Source: Fistularia commersonii
Lineage: Eukaryota; Chordata; Actinopteri; Syngnathiformes; Fistulariidae
Direction of reading: 5' to 3'
Assembly (NCBI GenBank): GCA_037954325.1
Contig: JBBMNZ010000003.1
Coordinates: forward strand, 23,109,392 to 23,173,391
DNA length: 64,000 nucleotides
The position numbers were made by a program, and so were the translations under genes. How positions within the stretch are numbered: the first letter of the stretch is position 1; each line of letters begins with the position of its first letter. The notes under the pieces were generated by a model. That model made no database searches and was not told where the DNA came from. It saw nothing but the letters and a program-made list of their open reading frames with translations. Shown piece after piece: positions 21,668 through 32,995 of the stretch.

Positions 21668-22678
21668 AAGATTTAACCGCACCTCCCCATCCCAGAGGGG
21701 TTGTCGAGGTGACGCAAGGAGGGAACAGGAAAGGAAAGTTGCACCACCGTTCCTGTTTTACCGTTATGAAAAGAGAGGGAATGGATGTCCCGTCATTAAA
21801 ACGTATCCAGCCGCCACCGCCGCCGCCGCCGCCGCCGCTCTAGTCTCCCATCCCGCTTCTGTTAAACAACAAACACGGCGGATGAGGTTTCTCTCCCGGA
21901 GGTAGCTGAGGCCTGTCAGCGATTTGACGGATACACGTGTGCTGGACTCGTGACGTGTCGGAGAGGTCAGGAACGCTGGCAGCGCCCGTCTCAATGCAAC
22001 ATTCATCATCCGGTCGCAAAGCAAAGGTGCTGTGACTGACAGGAGCATTACATTTTTTTTTTTTTTTTCCCTCCCCACCTCACATTTTCCTCAGCCTATT
22101 TGCAGCAGAGGGGGGGGGGTTTGAAAAGACAAAGACAAATAATACTTATTTGTTTTGCCGCAGAGAGAAGGGCTGTTTTCTCAGCCCGGGCGCTTTATCA
22201 CGACATATAGAGCTTATAAATTCAATCATCCTCCACAAAGTCTGACCAAAGCCGGGAGCAGACTGACCATAAAAGCCTCTGCCGTGCAGTAAATTCTATA
22301 TTTACATGCCGCTCGCCTCAAATCTTTCTTTTTTCTTTTTTTTTTTTTTTATTTGAAAGTGTTGTGCAGGATGGACGCGGTAACCGATTCTTCCATTTTG
22401 GACACCGTCTCGTGTTTACAAAAGCACGGCAGTGGCCTCGGGCGTTGCCGTCCCTCCGCCGGTCGATGTATCAAACCCGCCGCTAATGAGACAAGTGGAA
22501 TCGCGATTGGCTCGGCCTCTGCGAAGCTGCGGAAGAAAGAAAAAATGAAGGCGGCGGAATGGATCTGCGGAGCCAAATGATCCACGCCGACGGACGGATT
22601 GGGGGAAATTGGGGAAGAACGTTGGTGAAAGACTGGAGATACGTGGGATCAAATCCACAGCATCTAGAAAGACAGGAA
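21668..22678. other. Single-copy-looking DNA with (CCG)n and T runs
   Basis: (CCG)n at about 21811-21838, T runs at about 22052-22067 and 22322-22350, G run near 22111. The stretch 22140-22320 is free of repeats. No exon is recognised. Confidence 0.35.
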
Positions 22679-22713
22679 GGGATGGATGGATGGATGGATG
22701 GACGGATGGATGG

Positions 22714-22749
<36 letters not shown>

Positions 22750-22755
22750 ATGGAC
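22679..22755. repeat. (GGAT)n microsatellite
   Basis: About 19 units of GGAT with two units changed to GGAC at regular spacing (about 28 bases apart), hinting at growth by duplication of a longer block. Frames through it read Met-Asp-Gly-Trp or, on the other strand, Ile-His-Pro-Ser. Confidence 0.92.
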
Positions 22756-23569
22756 AGGTGGGTCGGTCCTGCAGCTGCGCTCGCGTCTCTGACTGCAGTG
22801 ATCCAAATTACCCCTGATGTCTTCCAAGATCTGATTGCCAGCCGGCTAACTGCGGGCTAGCAAGGCCAGAGTTAGCTTTCCAGCAGTTGGCGAGCTTTAG
22901 CATCTTTTGGGCTTATATTTCCATTTTTGAGTCGTTGAAGCTAAGGAGCTTCCAGCCCAGGTGACATATGCCGCACGGGCCGGATCGTGAGGCATCGGAC
23001 GTTAGCGTTGCATTGTCTTTTCGTCTCCAATGGTGGATTTTCAACTTGGAGTTTAAAAAAATCAACAGTTTATCGTGAAAATAATGATCAATAACGTTCA
23101 CTCAAAATACTAGATGTCATTAGCCGGTAAAGCGCGGTAGCCAAAACCTATTTTGCAAGAAAGCGGTACATTTTGAACCTCCGTGGACGTGATCTTTTCC
23201 TTCTTCTGTGAGGCGAAGTAAAGATGAGAGCAACCGATGACCTTTAAGCAGCATAAGAAGTCTTTCTCCAGAAGATTAATTATAATGTATTTAAAAAGTA
23301 CCAGTATTTCTGGTATCATGGGCTTCAGCAGGCCAGTGATTTGTTATTGTGCAGAATGTAACACACCCAAGAACTGCGACACGCTTTCCGATCCCCTCCG
23401 AGTCAGACGGAGACAGAAACTCTGTGACGTTCCTTCAAACGTCCTCAAGGAACGACGTGCTCGACGTCGCCGACACAAAAACCAGCGGGTCACAAAAGTG
23501 TAGCTCGGTCGGAGCTAATTTGCTGTTGATTTTGGTGCAGGTTTTTCCGAACCTTGTATCCAGGAGGAA
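22756..23569. other. No gene seen
   Basis: Single-copy-looking DNA. No domain in any open frame. Confidence 0.35.
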
Positions 23570-23957
23570 GTGTGTGTGTGTGTGTGTGTGTGTGTGAACT
23601 GTAAAGAACAGGCACTTCGATGGAGCCCCGGAGCGCTCCGTTCATTTAGGATTCTACCCACTCCATCAGTTAACTCTGAGACTGATTACAAATACTTTCA
23701 CAAAATGATTTTTATTGGAGGATCTAATTACCGTGGCGTTCACCCCTCACACACACACACACACACACATGCAACAGCCACTTCCCATAAACATACCCGA
23801 GGCCCAAATAGCTGATGGCAATTAAAGAATGAAGCAAATTCACTTTAGGTTTTCCAACAAGCCGTTAATGGCGTCCTATCAGTGCTGAGCCTGCAGGGAA
23901 AGGCAGTTCCCCTCTCCTCCTCCTGGACCTCCTCCTCCTCCTCCTCCTCCTCCTCCT
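23570..23957. repeat. (GT)n, (CA)n and (CCT)n microsatellites
   Basis: (GT)n at 23571-23596, (CA)n at 23749-23769 and (CCT)n at about 23921-23956, with unremarkable DNA between them. Confidence 0.85.
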
Positions 23958-24286
23958 ACCAAGACCAGGGTGGTCCTCTCGCTGGCACCTCCTCGGAGAA
24001 GCCCGGGGTTTGTTTGGATTGGACGTTACCCGCCGGCGTCGAATCTAATGTTTACCCTGGCAATGAAGCTATTGCAAAAGTTATTTTCCCTTCTAATCAC
24101 CCCGTGTTTTGAGGTTTATTATTATCAGCGCACTGGATTTGATTGTCCTTCGTGCACGTGGAGCGGCACGCGAAACCACCGCGAATTAGGTTTTGATCTA
24201 AACAGCGAGAAGATCAGATTCAACTTTATTGTCGACGGACATTTACAAGGAAGTTCAGCGTCAGGAAGCGCAAAAAATGACATATA
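23958..24286. other. No gene seen
   Basis: Single-copy-looking DNA up to the transposon end at 24287. Confidence 0.35.
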
Positions 24287-24928
24287 ACCTCATTTACTAT
24301 TGAGCGCACGTGAATATAAGCCGATAAAAATAACGACATAAATATATGTGTGCAAATATAGGCTGCACTTGTCTGTAAGCCACAGGTGTCCACGTTGTAA
24401 CACGCGATATTTACCTTTTAATTTATTCATTTTAATTTAATTTTAATGAAATACATATCGATATGTACCGGAAATGCTTTTTTTTCCAAACAGTGCCTGT
24501 GACACGGCCGATGAAAGAGATTAACAATGAATAACACGAGGAAAAGTCTATCCACTTTCCATCCCCGCTTTTTGCTACTCCAGCTAATCGCTACCTTCGG
24601 CGTCGAAATTGAGAATTTCACGGCCATTTCATCGGTCCGATGTGAGGAGGCCGAATGTTTTTGGCGCCGTGAAGCTCGTTAGCCCAAAAAAAAGAGATAA
24701 AAAAGAGATAAAGAAGGAACACAAAGAGTTCAACTTCTGAGAAATACCGACAAGGATCGGTGAAGTTGACACCGATGGCCGGTGACGGGACAACGGCTGT
24801 AATATTCAGCATTATTCTAGAAAGTTCACATAAAGGTGCAGTTTCGTAAATTAGCCGCATCATTATTTAAGCCGCAGTCTTCAAAGCGTGTGAAAAAAGC
24901 AGCGGTTTATAGTCCGGGAATGACGGCA
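24287..24928 (-). mobile_element. Non-autonomous DNA transposon, 'CCGGACTATA' family, copy 2
   Basis: Read on the minus strand it begins near 24925 with 'cattcccggactataaaccgctgctttttt', goes on with 'cacacgctttgaa', 'gcggctaattta', and 'ggctaacgagcttcac', and ends near 24290 with 'cggcttatattcacgtgcgctc'. The same blocks occur in order from 53704 and near 54530. An extra stretch (24703-24803 and flanks) sits inside this copy and is also found, inverted, at 53440-53545. Confidence 0.65.
24703..24803 (-). repeat. Shared 100-base module, copy 1
   Basis: On the minus strand it reads 'cagccgttgtcccg', 'gtcaacttc', 'gatccttgtcggtatttctc', 'agaagttgaactctttgtgt' and 'tccttctttatctc'. The stretch 53440-53545 on the plus strand carries the same blocks in the same order with few changes. 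Its class is unknown to me. Confidence 0.7.
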
Positions 24929-24999
24929 GTTGATGTAGACAGGTGGTAGAAATGTACGAGTTAAGTTGTGCTCTACAAAAATACGGTAGAAATGGACGT

Positions 25000-25200
25000 G
25001 AAATAAACATTTCTGCGTGTTCTCCTCGTATCTGCCGGGGTTCCCTCCAAAAACATACAGAAATTTTGCCGATCCAAAATTGCCAAGACGCGTGAATCCT
25101 CTTCTTATGATCTATAAAAGCGAGTAAATGATTGGACGTCTCCATATGTGGCCCTGTGATTGACAGCCGGGATAGGCTCCGCCCCCTCCGCCGCATCTCC
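25000..25200 (+). mobile_element. Dispersed repeat, 'GGAGTTTGCATGTTCTCC' type, copy 2
   Basis: Shows 'tctgcgtgttctcc', 'gtatctgccggggttcc', 'caaaattgcc', 'tctccatatgtggccctgtgattg' and 'gacagccgggataggctccgccccc', the right-hand part of the same fish repeat as at 9610. The GC box in its last bases belongs to the repeat and is no sign of a promoter. Confidence 0.6.
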
Positions 25201-25985
25201 CGCTGCACGGTTAGCGCTGCGGATAATGCATGATTGAATAACATCCCTCCAAGGAGGAAATGCAGTCCTTCCATAATTGCACGTGGAAAGAAGGTGAAGG
25301 AGTGAGCCGTGCCTCTGAAATGAAATACCGCGAATGGCGATTCGGTTTTTCATTTTGACCTTAAGTGTTCCTGACTGTTGATTGGGAGATAATGGCTCTG
25401 CTGGTGGGAGGCGGCCTTTTCGCCCGATCCAATCAGCTTCATAAAAACCGCAGCGGTCGGGCTCAAGCCCACGCCTGCCGGGAACACGTCCGTCCCGGGT
25501 TATTCGATTTCAGCCGTGGACCGATTGTATTTCGAGGCTCCGGAGGAGACGGAGCCCCATTCCGGGGTGTCGCCGCAACGAAGGGTCAAAGGTCGCGGGA
25601 GCCTCGCGGGTTAACCTGTCGCCGGTCGGCTTCGGAGGCTAAATCCGCGCGGCTTAACAGAGTCACCCGCTGTAAACCGCTGCTCCCGATGGGAAAAGGG
25701 ATGAACGGAGGTCGGGAGCTGATCCGGGAGCTGCCGGGAGGTGGACATTGATTTAAATAAAGTTAAAATTCCGGATTTAATTAGGAATTCACTCCAATCG
25801 GAGCGAGCGATAAGCACCGGTGCCGGTTTCTCCGCAGAAAACGCACATGCAAACTTAGAAATGCACAAAAAACAACATTTGCCAGAGGGAAAATCATGAC
25901 AGATGAATAGAGTGTGGTGTGACACATTACTGGAGACAACAAATAAACAGCATGTGTCACGGCTGATAACACACACCCTTAGTCC
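25201..25985. other. No gene seen
   Basis: GC-richer single-copy DNA (25380-25750), including overlapping open frames of 128 and 121 residues that share no features with known families. Confidence 0.35.
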
Positions 25986-26015
25986 GCTGTGTGTGTGTGT
26001 GTGTGTGTGTGTGTA
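25986..26015. repeat. (GT)n microsatellite
   Basis: About 13 GT units. Confidence 0.9.
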
Positions 26016-26365
26016 AGTTGGACATCTGCTGCGTACGAATTGGCAACAGTTTCTTTTTTTGTTTTTTTTTTTAATCTATTCCAAATAATTTTAGTCCGTT
26101 TTAAGGGTCGCCGCTCGAATGACTCACGCCGGCCACAAATAGCCTGGCTCCTCGCGCCGCGACGTGGCACGCACCGAAAACACGGCGGCGGAGTCAGACA
26201 CGGGTATAAATATCCACACGCTGCATCCGGGAGCGTAAACACACGCAGACGTAATATCGAGACGTGGCATTCTGCCTCCCACAGCAGCACCATTCTCTCC
26301 TTTCTTACGCACAAATTGCTATTTTTTTTTTGCACCGCCTGAGTTGAAAATAACGATGCCGCACT
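26016..26365. other. No gene seen
   Basis: T runs at about 26053-26073 and 26321-26330 around unremarkable GC-balanced DNA. Confidence 0.35.
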
Positions 26366-26367
26366 AG

Positions 26368-26418
<51 letters not shown>
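26366..26418. repeat. (GT)n microsatellite
   Basis: About 25 GT units with one GC near the left end. A frame reading Cys-Val crosses it. Confidence 0.92.
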
Positions 26419-26419
<1 letters not shown>

Positions 26420-27012
26420 CTTCAGGTATATTTCTGCAGGTTTTTGACAGCTGGCTCGTAATTAACGTCACCGGGAGCCGAAGTCACGTCCGCGGCGACG
26501 TGCCATTTCCGCCGTTTCGGGGTGGGATAAGACTCACCCTATTTAAAGATGGGATTATGTTCCTATTCAATTCAAGTTTATTTGAAATATGAATCGGTCG
26601 TATCCGTTGTTTGTTAATCTCCCCCCGCAACCCCGACTCCCTCCGTCACAGAAAAACATCCCGTTGTTTTCAACCCGCGTTCCCGATCCATATTCATGAA
26701 ATATTTTCGAGCACAAAGGCATTAGGGCCGGAGGAAAGGGGGTATTTATCCAGCGCTCACTGACGCTCACCATCGCTTATTCATCACTCTCAATGATGAA
26801 TTACAATCTCCCTGTAATGAAATTATGGGATGAAAGGCCAGAGTTACTTTGGAGGAGGAGGATTAGGTGCTTTTGTGGTATTACCCCTTTTTTTATCTCG
26901 GAAGATAACTCTAATTGGACTGTTGATGAAGACACAACAATGGGTCCTCATACTTCCAGGGGTCTATCGTTTAAAGATAGGCTCGCCATTATGCACAGCT
27001 TTTAATTGAAAT
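26419..27012. other. Repeat-free block with clustered transcription-factor words
   Basis: From 26560 to 27005 there is no simple repeat and no recognised transposon. Words matching common developmental factors cluster: TTGTTTGTTAAT (forkhead type, about 26607), ACAAAGG (about 26714), CTAATTGG (about 26911), ACAATGGG (SOX type, about 26938) and TTTTAATTGAAA (homeodomain type, about 27000). This is the look of a conserved non-coding enhancer, but conservation cannot be judged from one sequence. Confidence 0.25.
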
Positions 27013-28107
27013 TTTGCCGTGGGTTGAGGGGGGGGGGGCGGAGAGAAAATCTTAATAGCTTTTGCCTGAGCACTCAACCAATCACAGAGATAGTGGCACC
27101 CGCTGACTTGGGTAATTATTTTCGAGGTTAACTCCTCCGCGGCGAGCGATTGTTCCCGACCTCCGCGGAAGAGCTACGGCTAAACGCTAAAAATATGTCA
27201 TGTTTAGAGGGTCGTCTGTGGAGGAGGAGGGGCTTTGTTTTTTTGTTTTTTTTCCCCAAAGGTCACCAAAGCGATTGCCCCGCGAGTTCTGTATTTCAGT
27301 GTTTAAAATACAAAAAGCGCCCCCCCCAAAAAATACATATTTTTTGCTTAACTGACAGATGTGAATGATTCAAATGCGCCTTCAAGCGCTGAGTGATTTG
27401 CGTCGGCGTCAGCTGATCCGACGGGGGCGGAGGGTGGAGGATCTCCGCAGCGAGGCTCTCAACTGGAAAAGGTTTTCTCGAAAGATTGATGGCGGCGGTC
27501 TGTGTCTGGAGCTGTAATTTAATCCGAGCCCTTCTCTGGCGCGCGGCGTTACCGTCGAGTGGATATTATTGTATGCAGATTACGGGTTGGATGTCGGCAG
27601 CTGAGGGCCTCGGAGGAAACGCACCTGGGCTTCCTCAGCCGTGACTCCCGTCGCGTCGGGATGAAGAAAAAGCTATTTATGTTTTCGTCTGCGACGCGTT
27701 CTCACTCCCGAAGCCCGCGTCAGATACCGACGCAGTAGGTACCCCTTTCTCGTCTTTTTTCCACGAACCTGCCGAAGCGTCTATTTTAGGGGGGAGGCAT
27801 CAGTGAAGAAACGCCATTTTTCATTTTCAGTTGAAAGTTGTGGAAAATAAAAATGTGACGGGATGGGAGAGCGGGCACCGCTAGGCCAAAAATGCACAGG
27901 CAGGGAAGAGATTATTGTAAAATGTTTTATTACCAGAAACCTAGATCTTACTTTCACCATATCGCCACCCCCAAAAAAAACTTGCCAACAATTGAAGGTT
28001 AGCAAGAAATAAAAATAAAGGACTAAGTTGCTCTCTAATGAAAGCAGAGAACAAATAGTAGCATTGACAAACGTACTCGGAAAAATCAAAGCAAACCGTC
28101 TCTCTCC
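27013..28107. other. 1.1 kb of single-copy-looking DNA
   Basis: A G run near 27029 and short C and A runs near 27320. A CCAAT-type 'caaccaatcacag' near 27076. No exon or transposon recognised. Confidence 0.35.
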
Positions 28108-28457
28108 GACGAGACCGAGGCTGGGTAATTATTTTGACTGGCGGGCCACATTTCTTATTTAATTTTTATGCGCGGGCCAACTAGGTAACGTGTAATTTGA
28201 ACAAAATGAAAATTACAATTTAAATATTTACATTTTTTGGCATTTTATTTCAACTTTAAAATCATGAGTGAAACAAATATATCGACATTATTTTGTAATG
28301 TAATCATATGTAATCAATTTGTAATCATCCATACAAAATGAAAAAATGATGAAAAAATAGAAGTTTCGAAATTCAACACTGAATGAAAATACTTATTAAA
28401 ATATTCAAAGAAAATAGTTTGGAGGGCGGGAGGAAAATGCCCAGGTCTGGGCTAGAC
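28108..28457. mobile_element. Non-autonomous hAT transposon with degraded target duplication
   Basis: Element 28116-28449. The left end CGAGGCTGGGTAATTATTTT and inverted right end CAGACCTGGGCATTTTCC are both forms of the CAGACCTGGGCAA terminus also seen at 58610. Next to the left end is 'ggcgggccacattt'. The flanks GACGAGAC and GGCTAGAC agree at 6 of 8 positions, a decayed 8-bp duplication. The inside is AT-rich and codes for nothing. Confidence 0.75.
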
Positions 28458-28571
28458 TGACACATATATAGGAGGCAGTCAGTACCATTACCACATGACG
28501 GGGGGGATCACATAATCAAAAAACGATGATATAAAAGGCTATGAAGTATTAAATGGACATTTCAATAATAC

Positions 28572-28745
28572 TTAAACAGCAGGCTGACAACAAGGATATG
28601 AAAATGTAACACATTTTGATGATGTATAAGAGAATGAACAGAGCGGTTTGATCAGGGCCGTGTCCGACACCCCCATGAAGCGCAACACGTTGGACTGGCC
28701 CGGGGGCTGGCGACCCATGACTCTCTGATCCCTCTGAGTATCTTA
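28572..28745 (-). other. Candidate coding exon, unproven
   Basis: An open frame between stops at 28745 and 28572. From an ATG at 28718 it reads MGRQPPGQSNVLRFMGVSD, then TALIKPLCSF. Codons in 28640-28735 end mostly in G or C although the DNA on both sides is AT-rich, which is unusual here. A possible acceptor (…gatactCAG) lies about 18 bases before the ATG, but it has a poor pyrimidine tract, and no good donor follows. I do not recognise the protein. A fragment of an unknown repeat would look the same. It is too short to stand as a gene call. Confidence 0.2.
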
Positions 28746-28842
28746 CTAAAATGTATTTTATTTTAGTTTGATCATTTTTAAAACGTAATTTTGTAACATC
28801 TAAATAAAACATGTTAAAATATTTTTGTCGCTCTTTCTGCAG

Positions 28843-28935
28843 GCGCCAGTAAAAGATGACAGCACACAGAGAGAGGATGGCATTTTTGTTTTGCTGCCGG
28901 TGGATCATTTAGGTTCAGCTTTTTTTTCCTCATAA
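28843..28935 (+). other. Candidate terminal exon, weak
   Basis: A good acceptor (pyrimidine-rich tract ending 'ctctttctgcag' at 28842) is followed by 30 open codons, APVKDDSTQREDGIFVLLPV and ten more, ending in TAA at 28933. The region upstream has 'ctaaat' branch-point-like words. There is no support beyond the acceptor and the frame, and 30 open codons arise often by chance. Confidence 0.12.
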
Positions 28936-30009
28936 ATACAAGGACTCAAATACACTTACTTAAAAGTCTTTTTTTCGGAGTCCAAAATGTTTTGTTGCAC
29001 ATAGGAATGTCATTTCGTTTTCATTTCAAAAATATGCAACGTATATTTTGTTTATACATAGCATAAAGGCAAAAAAAAAATAATGTTATATGTCATGTTA
29101 ATTCATTTTAAATTCAGGGTTGTGTAGTTCCTGGTGTTTTCTCTATAATTAAGCCCGGAATGCCACAAATCCTCCCTTTTTTCCCTTGCCGGCACGCTTT
29201 TGCCACCGACGGGACGTTAAAGCTAAGAACCGCTAGCCCGTCTGCCCAGTTCCACTACGACAAACTCACAACAAGCTTTTATTCAGGTTTGGTTTAGATA
29301 TCGATGCAGATGTTGACGTAGGCGTGAAACTCCAGGTTCGGCGAAAAAGGGAAGCCAAGGGAACTTTCTCCATTTCGGACCGTACCACTTTGCTTGCGGT
29401 ACAATTAATACCCGGCAGGAAAAAGCAAGGCGAAGGCCATTTATGGGCGACTCGTCTGAGTCCTTCGCCCGGAAATCAGGCCGAACGTCGGTTCGCGATA
29501 AGATGGGGAAACGTTGAGAGGTGCGCCAACGGTACGTGCAAGAGGGTGGAAGAGGGGTAGTCGTGGAGTTCACCCATCAAACGGGATGTATTTTTTGTAG
29601 AGTTCCCCGGCTTGAGAACAGTGTCGTACCACAGTGGGGTGGAATTTCTGGTTAAATCCGCTCTAAAAGGTGTTTTAGTTTTGTTACCGATGTTTCATCT
29701 GCCTCTGGTCGCTCGATCGGTCGGCGGACATGCTGCGCCCCTCCGGCCGCCGGGAGGAAAATAATTAAATATATCAAACATTTACTGACCGGCTGACAGG
29801 TCCGGTTAAGCTCACTCTCCTGAAACCGACGTCCGTGTCACGGCTACAAAGGCTAATTGATTAATCGATCGGTTGACAACAGGTAAATTAATCAGCACCC
29901 ATCGATTGCTCGGCTCTGTAAATAAATTGCGTACTTTTTACACCCATGGAAGTCATTCACAGTTAAAGGGAGACCAACTTTCCCCGGATTCCCGTTTAAT
30001 GCGTGCGAA
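28936..30009. other. 1.1 kb with no gene seen
   Basis: AT-rich to 29150, then GC-balanced. Overlapping frames at 29283-29573 on both strands have no domain. No transposon recognised. Confidence 0.35.
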
Positions 30010-30011
30010 TA

Positions 30012-30330
30012 CAGCGGAACCCCGGCTTACGGATTTGATTCGTTCTTTGACTCCGTTCGCGAACCAAATCGGTTTCTCATTGAAATCAATGTTAACCCAT
30101 TCATCCGTTAGAAAAGAATCAAAGATAACCTTAATTATTTCTGTGTTTCTCGTGTTTTCTCTTCTCGCCAGCACGTGTACTAAATCAGCAAAAGTAAACC
30201 CACGCTAATGCTCACGCTATCTCCAGCAAGCCGTCATTCATCCAAACTAACTGCTTTTTCTAAGACTCGAGACCTTTGCTATGTTACTGTAGCCGCCCCT
30301 TTAGCCACATTAGCCGTCTTTAGCGCATGA
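30012..30330 (+). mobile_element. Left end of a Tigger/mariner-like element
   Basis: After a TA (30010-30011) comes CAGCGGAACCCCGGCTTACG followed by 'gtttcgcgaaccaaatc'-type sequence ('ttcgcgaaccaaatcgg' at about 30056) and 'tgttaacccattcat'. This is the layout of the left ends of fish elements beginning CAGTGGAACC. I could not find a matching right end, so its extent is uncertain. Confidence 0.4.
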
Positions 30331-31205
30331 TTGTTTTTCAGGATCGTGCAGAAGGTTGACTTAGCCATGTTGTAGTATTTGGTGCGCTCAGGTTTAGCTA
30401 TATACTATATATATATATATATATATATATGCTATATATCTACTTCTTAACGCCCCCATCACTTGCTCTCTTTACTTTTTTTGGGAGCCATAATGCCGTC
30501 TAGCTTGCAAAAAAAGCACAAAAAAGCGTTATAACAGGAGAAAACAAAGCTGAATTTTGCAAGCAATGCAAAGTAGCGGAAAGTTTATTTGTGCTTTCGT
30601 GCACCGAGACCCGTTCGCACGAGGATTCAGAATTCACAATATCTGCTCGCAGGCCGATTTGCAACAAATTCTACAGAAGGATACGATTGAATCTGGGAAC
30701 GCCGTGAGCATCGGCGTCCAATCAGAGCCTGACGTAGTAACAGATGTGCAACGGCCAATCGGGAAGGCTCGTAGCTGCCGGGTCGGTCGTCATTGACAAG
30801 CCGTTTTGTCGACCGCTCTGGGATGTCGGTGTGGAATAATAGCGAGGAGGTTTTTTCCCGATACAATATCAATCGGTTGGAAGAGACTTCATACATTTGG
30901 ATCCCTGTAGATCCAAGCAGCGAACTTTATGCCGACCAGAGAAAGAAAAAATAAATACAGCAATAAATACTAATTACGCTCTTATAACTAACGCATTTAT
31001 CTTAAAATCCGCGGTCTGTCACCATCGTCGGTTTCACAGATCTTTTCCTTTTGCCGCTCGACCTCACGGCTCCACGATAATGCGACAGAAGACGGGGAAC
31101 TCGGTCAAAGATGCGGCACGAGCGCGGTAAAGGCAGGGAGTGTGTGGATGCAAATACGCTGACACACACATACGGGTTTCATTGCCAATCCCTTGAAATA
31201 AAAAG
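30331..31205. other. (AT)n tract and single-copy DNA
   Basis: (AT)n at about 30406-30432. From 30480 on the DNA is mixed; 30480-30700 may be interior sequence of the element starting at 30012, but I see no coding motif. No gene recognised. Confidence 0.35.
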
Positions 31206-31980
31206 TGACTTTTTTTTTTTTTTTCAAGACTCCATGTTCCGAGACGGCAGTCGGCAGATGATGTGATGGCTGACGGGTGATGGATGCTGTCACCTTGCCG
31301 CGTCCCCGGGCGGGCGGGGAGGTGGGGGTGGGAGTGAGAATTATCTCCGGAATTCGTAAAAATGCGAAGCAAAATGTCAGAGCTGGGAATTGTGAACAGA
31401 CGGCATAGTGTCGCGCGCGGCGGCGACGGCGGCGCATGTTCAGTACGAGTGTGGCGGGTGTGAATGTCAGAGGGGAGAAGTGTTTTCTCCGCCTCGTCGT
31501 AGATAAATCACAAATCTATCGAGCAGATCACTGTATAAGACATGAGATATGAGGGAGGAACGTCGCACATCTGTTGTCGCTTCCCAACGCAAGGGAACAT
31601 TACCCTCCCGGAGCTGCGGGGCCGTAATTAGGATAATCAAACTTATTCCAAAGCCGTGAGACACACACACACAGAAACATTAATACAGATCTGTAATCGG
31701 CATTCGTACGCCAGGATTCATTTAAAAGACTAATACTGTTGACAAGTAACGGAATGGTAATTTGTTCCTGCTTTGTTTTGTTTTATTCGTTCCAAAAAGT
31801 GCAAGCAAATAAGCCAAGCCGCAGCTTCCCGGGGATTCGCTCACGCGCTCATTAGCAAAGGCGGAAAACGCAGCGGCGTCATGGCGACACAGGCCGGTAG
31901 CTCGGTTAGGGTACGAGTTGGGTTTGTCAGGCTGTGAACCATTTAGCGGCGGGCCAAAAAGAAAGGTTAAAAATCTTTAA
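31206..31980. other. T run and GC-rich single-copy DNA
   Basis: T run at about 31210-31225, then GC-rich DNA with a CG-dense 'gcgcgcggcggcgacggcggcg' type stretch near 31412-31434. An (AC)n of six units lies near 31661. No exon recognised. Confidence 0.35.
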
Positions 31981-32205
31981 AATTAAATGTATTTTATTTA
32001 TATTAGTCATTCAGTTTTTTTTTCATTATTTTTTTTTCATTATTTTATATAATAAGTATATTTATATTTATTATATATATATATATATATATTATATTTG
32101 ATTATAGTTTTTTTTATTTATATACATTTTTTATTTATTTTTTATTTATTATTTATTATTATTTATTATTTATTATTTATTATTCTATTTTAAAAAAAAG
32201 CCTCA
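31981..32205. repeat. AT-rich low-complexity stretch
   Basis: Almost only A and T: T runs, (AT)n at about 32073-32092 and repeated 'tttattatt' words to 32190. Confidence 0.85.
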
Positions 32206-32469
32206 CTTCCTGCTCTTGACTCAAAGGGTTTTTCGGCACGTAAAGTCGGCTCCCACCAGGAGTTTGACTGGCGTTGCCAGCCCGCTCCCGTCGTCTCCGT
32301 TAAATATAAGGAGAGCAGCTTTAGAATCAGTCTTTTTTCTTGTTTAAGTTTACGACAATACAAAGTGTGTTTGATATCATCACAAGTCTTTCAGTCTTTG
32401 CCGTGACGTAACACAACAGACGACCAATAGATGAGCTCTAACAAAACAGAAAACCTTGTAGAGAATCAG
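32206..32469. other. No gene seen
   Basis: Single-copy-looking DNA between an AT-rich stretch and a foldback repeat. Confidence 0.35.
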
Positions 32470-32735
32470 TCAGCAGATACTCTTGTCGGAATCCTCTTGT
32501 CTTGGCAACCGGACTTGAATTTTTTTTTATTTGCTTCTTCAGTTCTAATGCGGGGGAATTTCTAAATATCACTGTCAATTTTGGGGGGGCAGGTCTAGGT
32601 TGTGGTGATGTGTTGTGTAAATGGCAGAGTTAATCTGCAGAAATTAGGTGTAAGGGGGATTGTTATGCCAATTAGCATGCCAAGACAAGAAGATTTTGAC
32701 AAAAATACGCCGTGACCTGGATGACTGAGAACCTA
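32470..32735. mobile_element. Foldback repeat (possibly Penelope-like), copy 2
   Basis: Arms CTTGTCGGAATCCTCTTGTC (about 32481) and, inverted, near 32702 (CAAGACAAGAAGATTTTGAC) enclose about 175 bases. 'gcttcttcagttc' near 32534 and 'gacctggatgactgagaac' near 32713 match, in inverted order, parts of the 6925 copy. So the two copies are in opposite orientation. The ribozyme-like core of copy 1 is not kept here. Confidence 0.45.
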
Positions 32736-32754
32736 AGCAGGACGGTATTTGTTG

Positions 32755-32995
32755 GGGAAACGGATGAACGGGAACAGAGATGGACGTCCCGTTCAGGAAA
32801 AGCAATGGTCTGAAATAGTAGAGGCTCTGCAAAGACCTGGTGAAAACTCTGCTCGGTGGGAAAATAATCTAGTTGTCGTCTGGTAAATTGTGACCGTGAT
32901 GGTTCGCAATCTTTGTAAAATCTCAGGCTGAGACAGAAAACTGTAAAACTTGTGAGCGGGGGTGGGATGACGGTTTTCCAAGAGTCTTTCCAGCA
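32755..32995 (+). repeat. Dispersed segment shared with 54025-54320, copy 1
   Basis: Aligns by eye on the same strand with 54025-54320 through 'ggacgtccc', 'agcaatggtctgaaat', 'gaggctctgcaaa', 'caatctttgtaaaatctcag', 'gagcgggggtgggatgac' and 'ggttttccaagagtcttt'. I estimate about two thirds identity. The ORF on the minus strand of both does not stay open. Unknown repeat class. Confidence 0.55.

Noticed and set aside
25180..25200. GC box suggesting a promoter
   Set aside because: It is part of the common dispersed repeat at 25000-25200.
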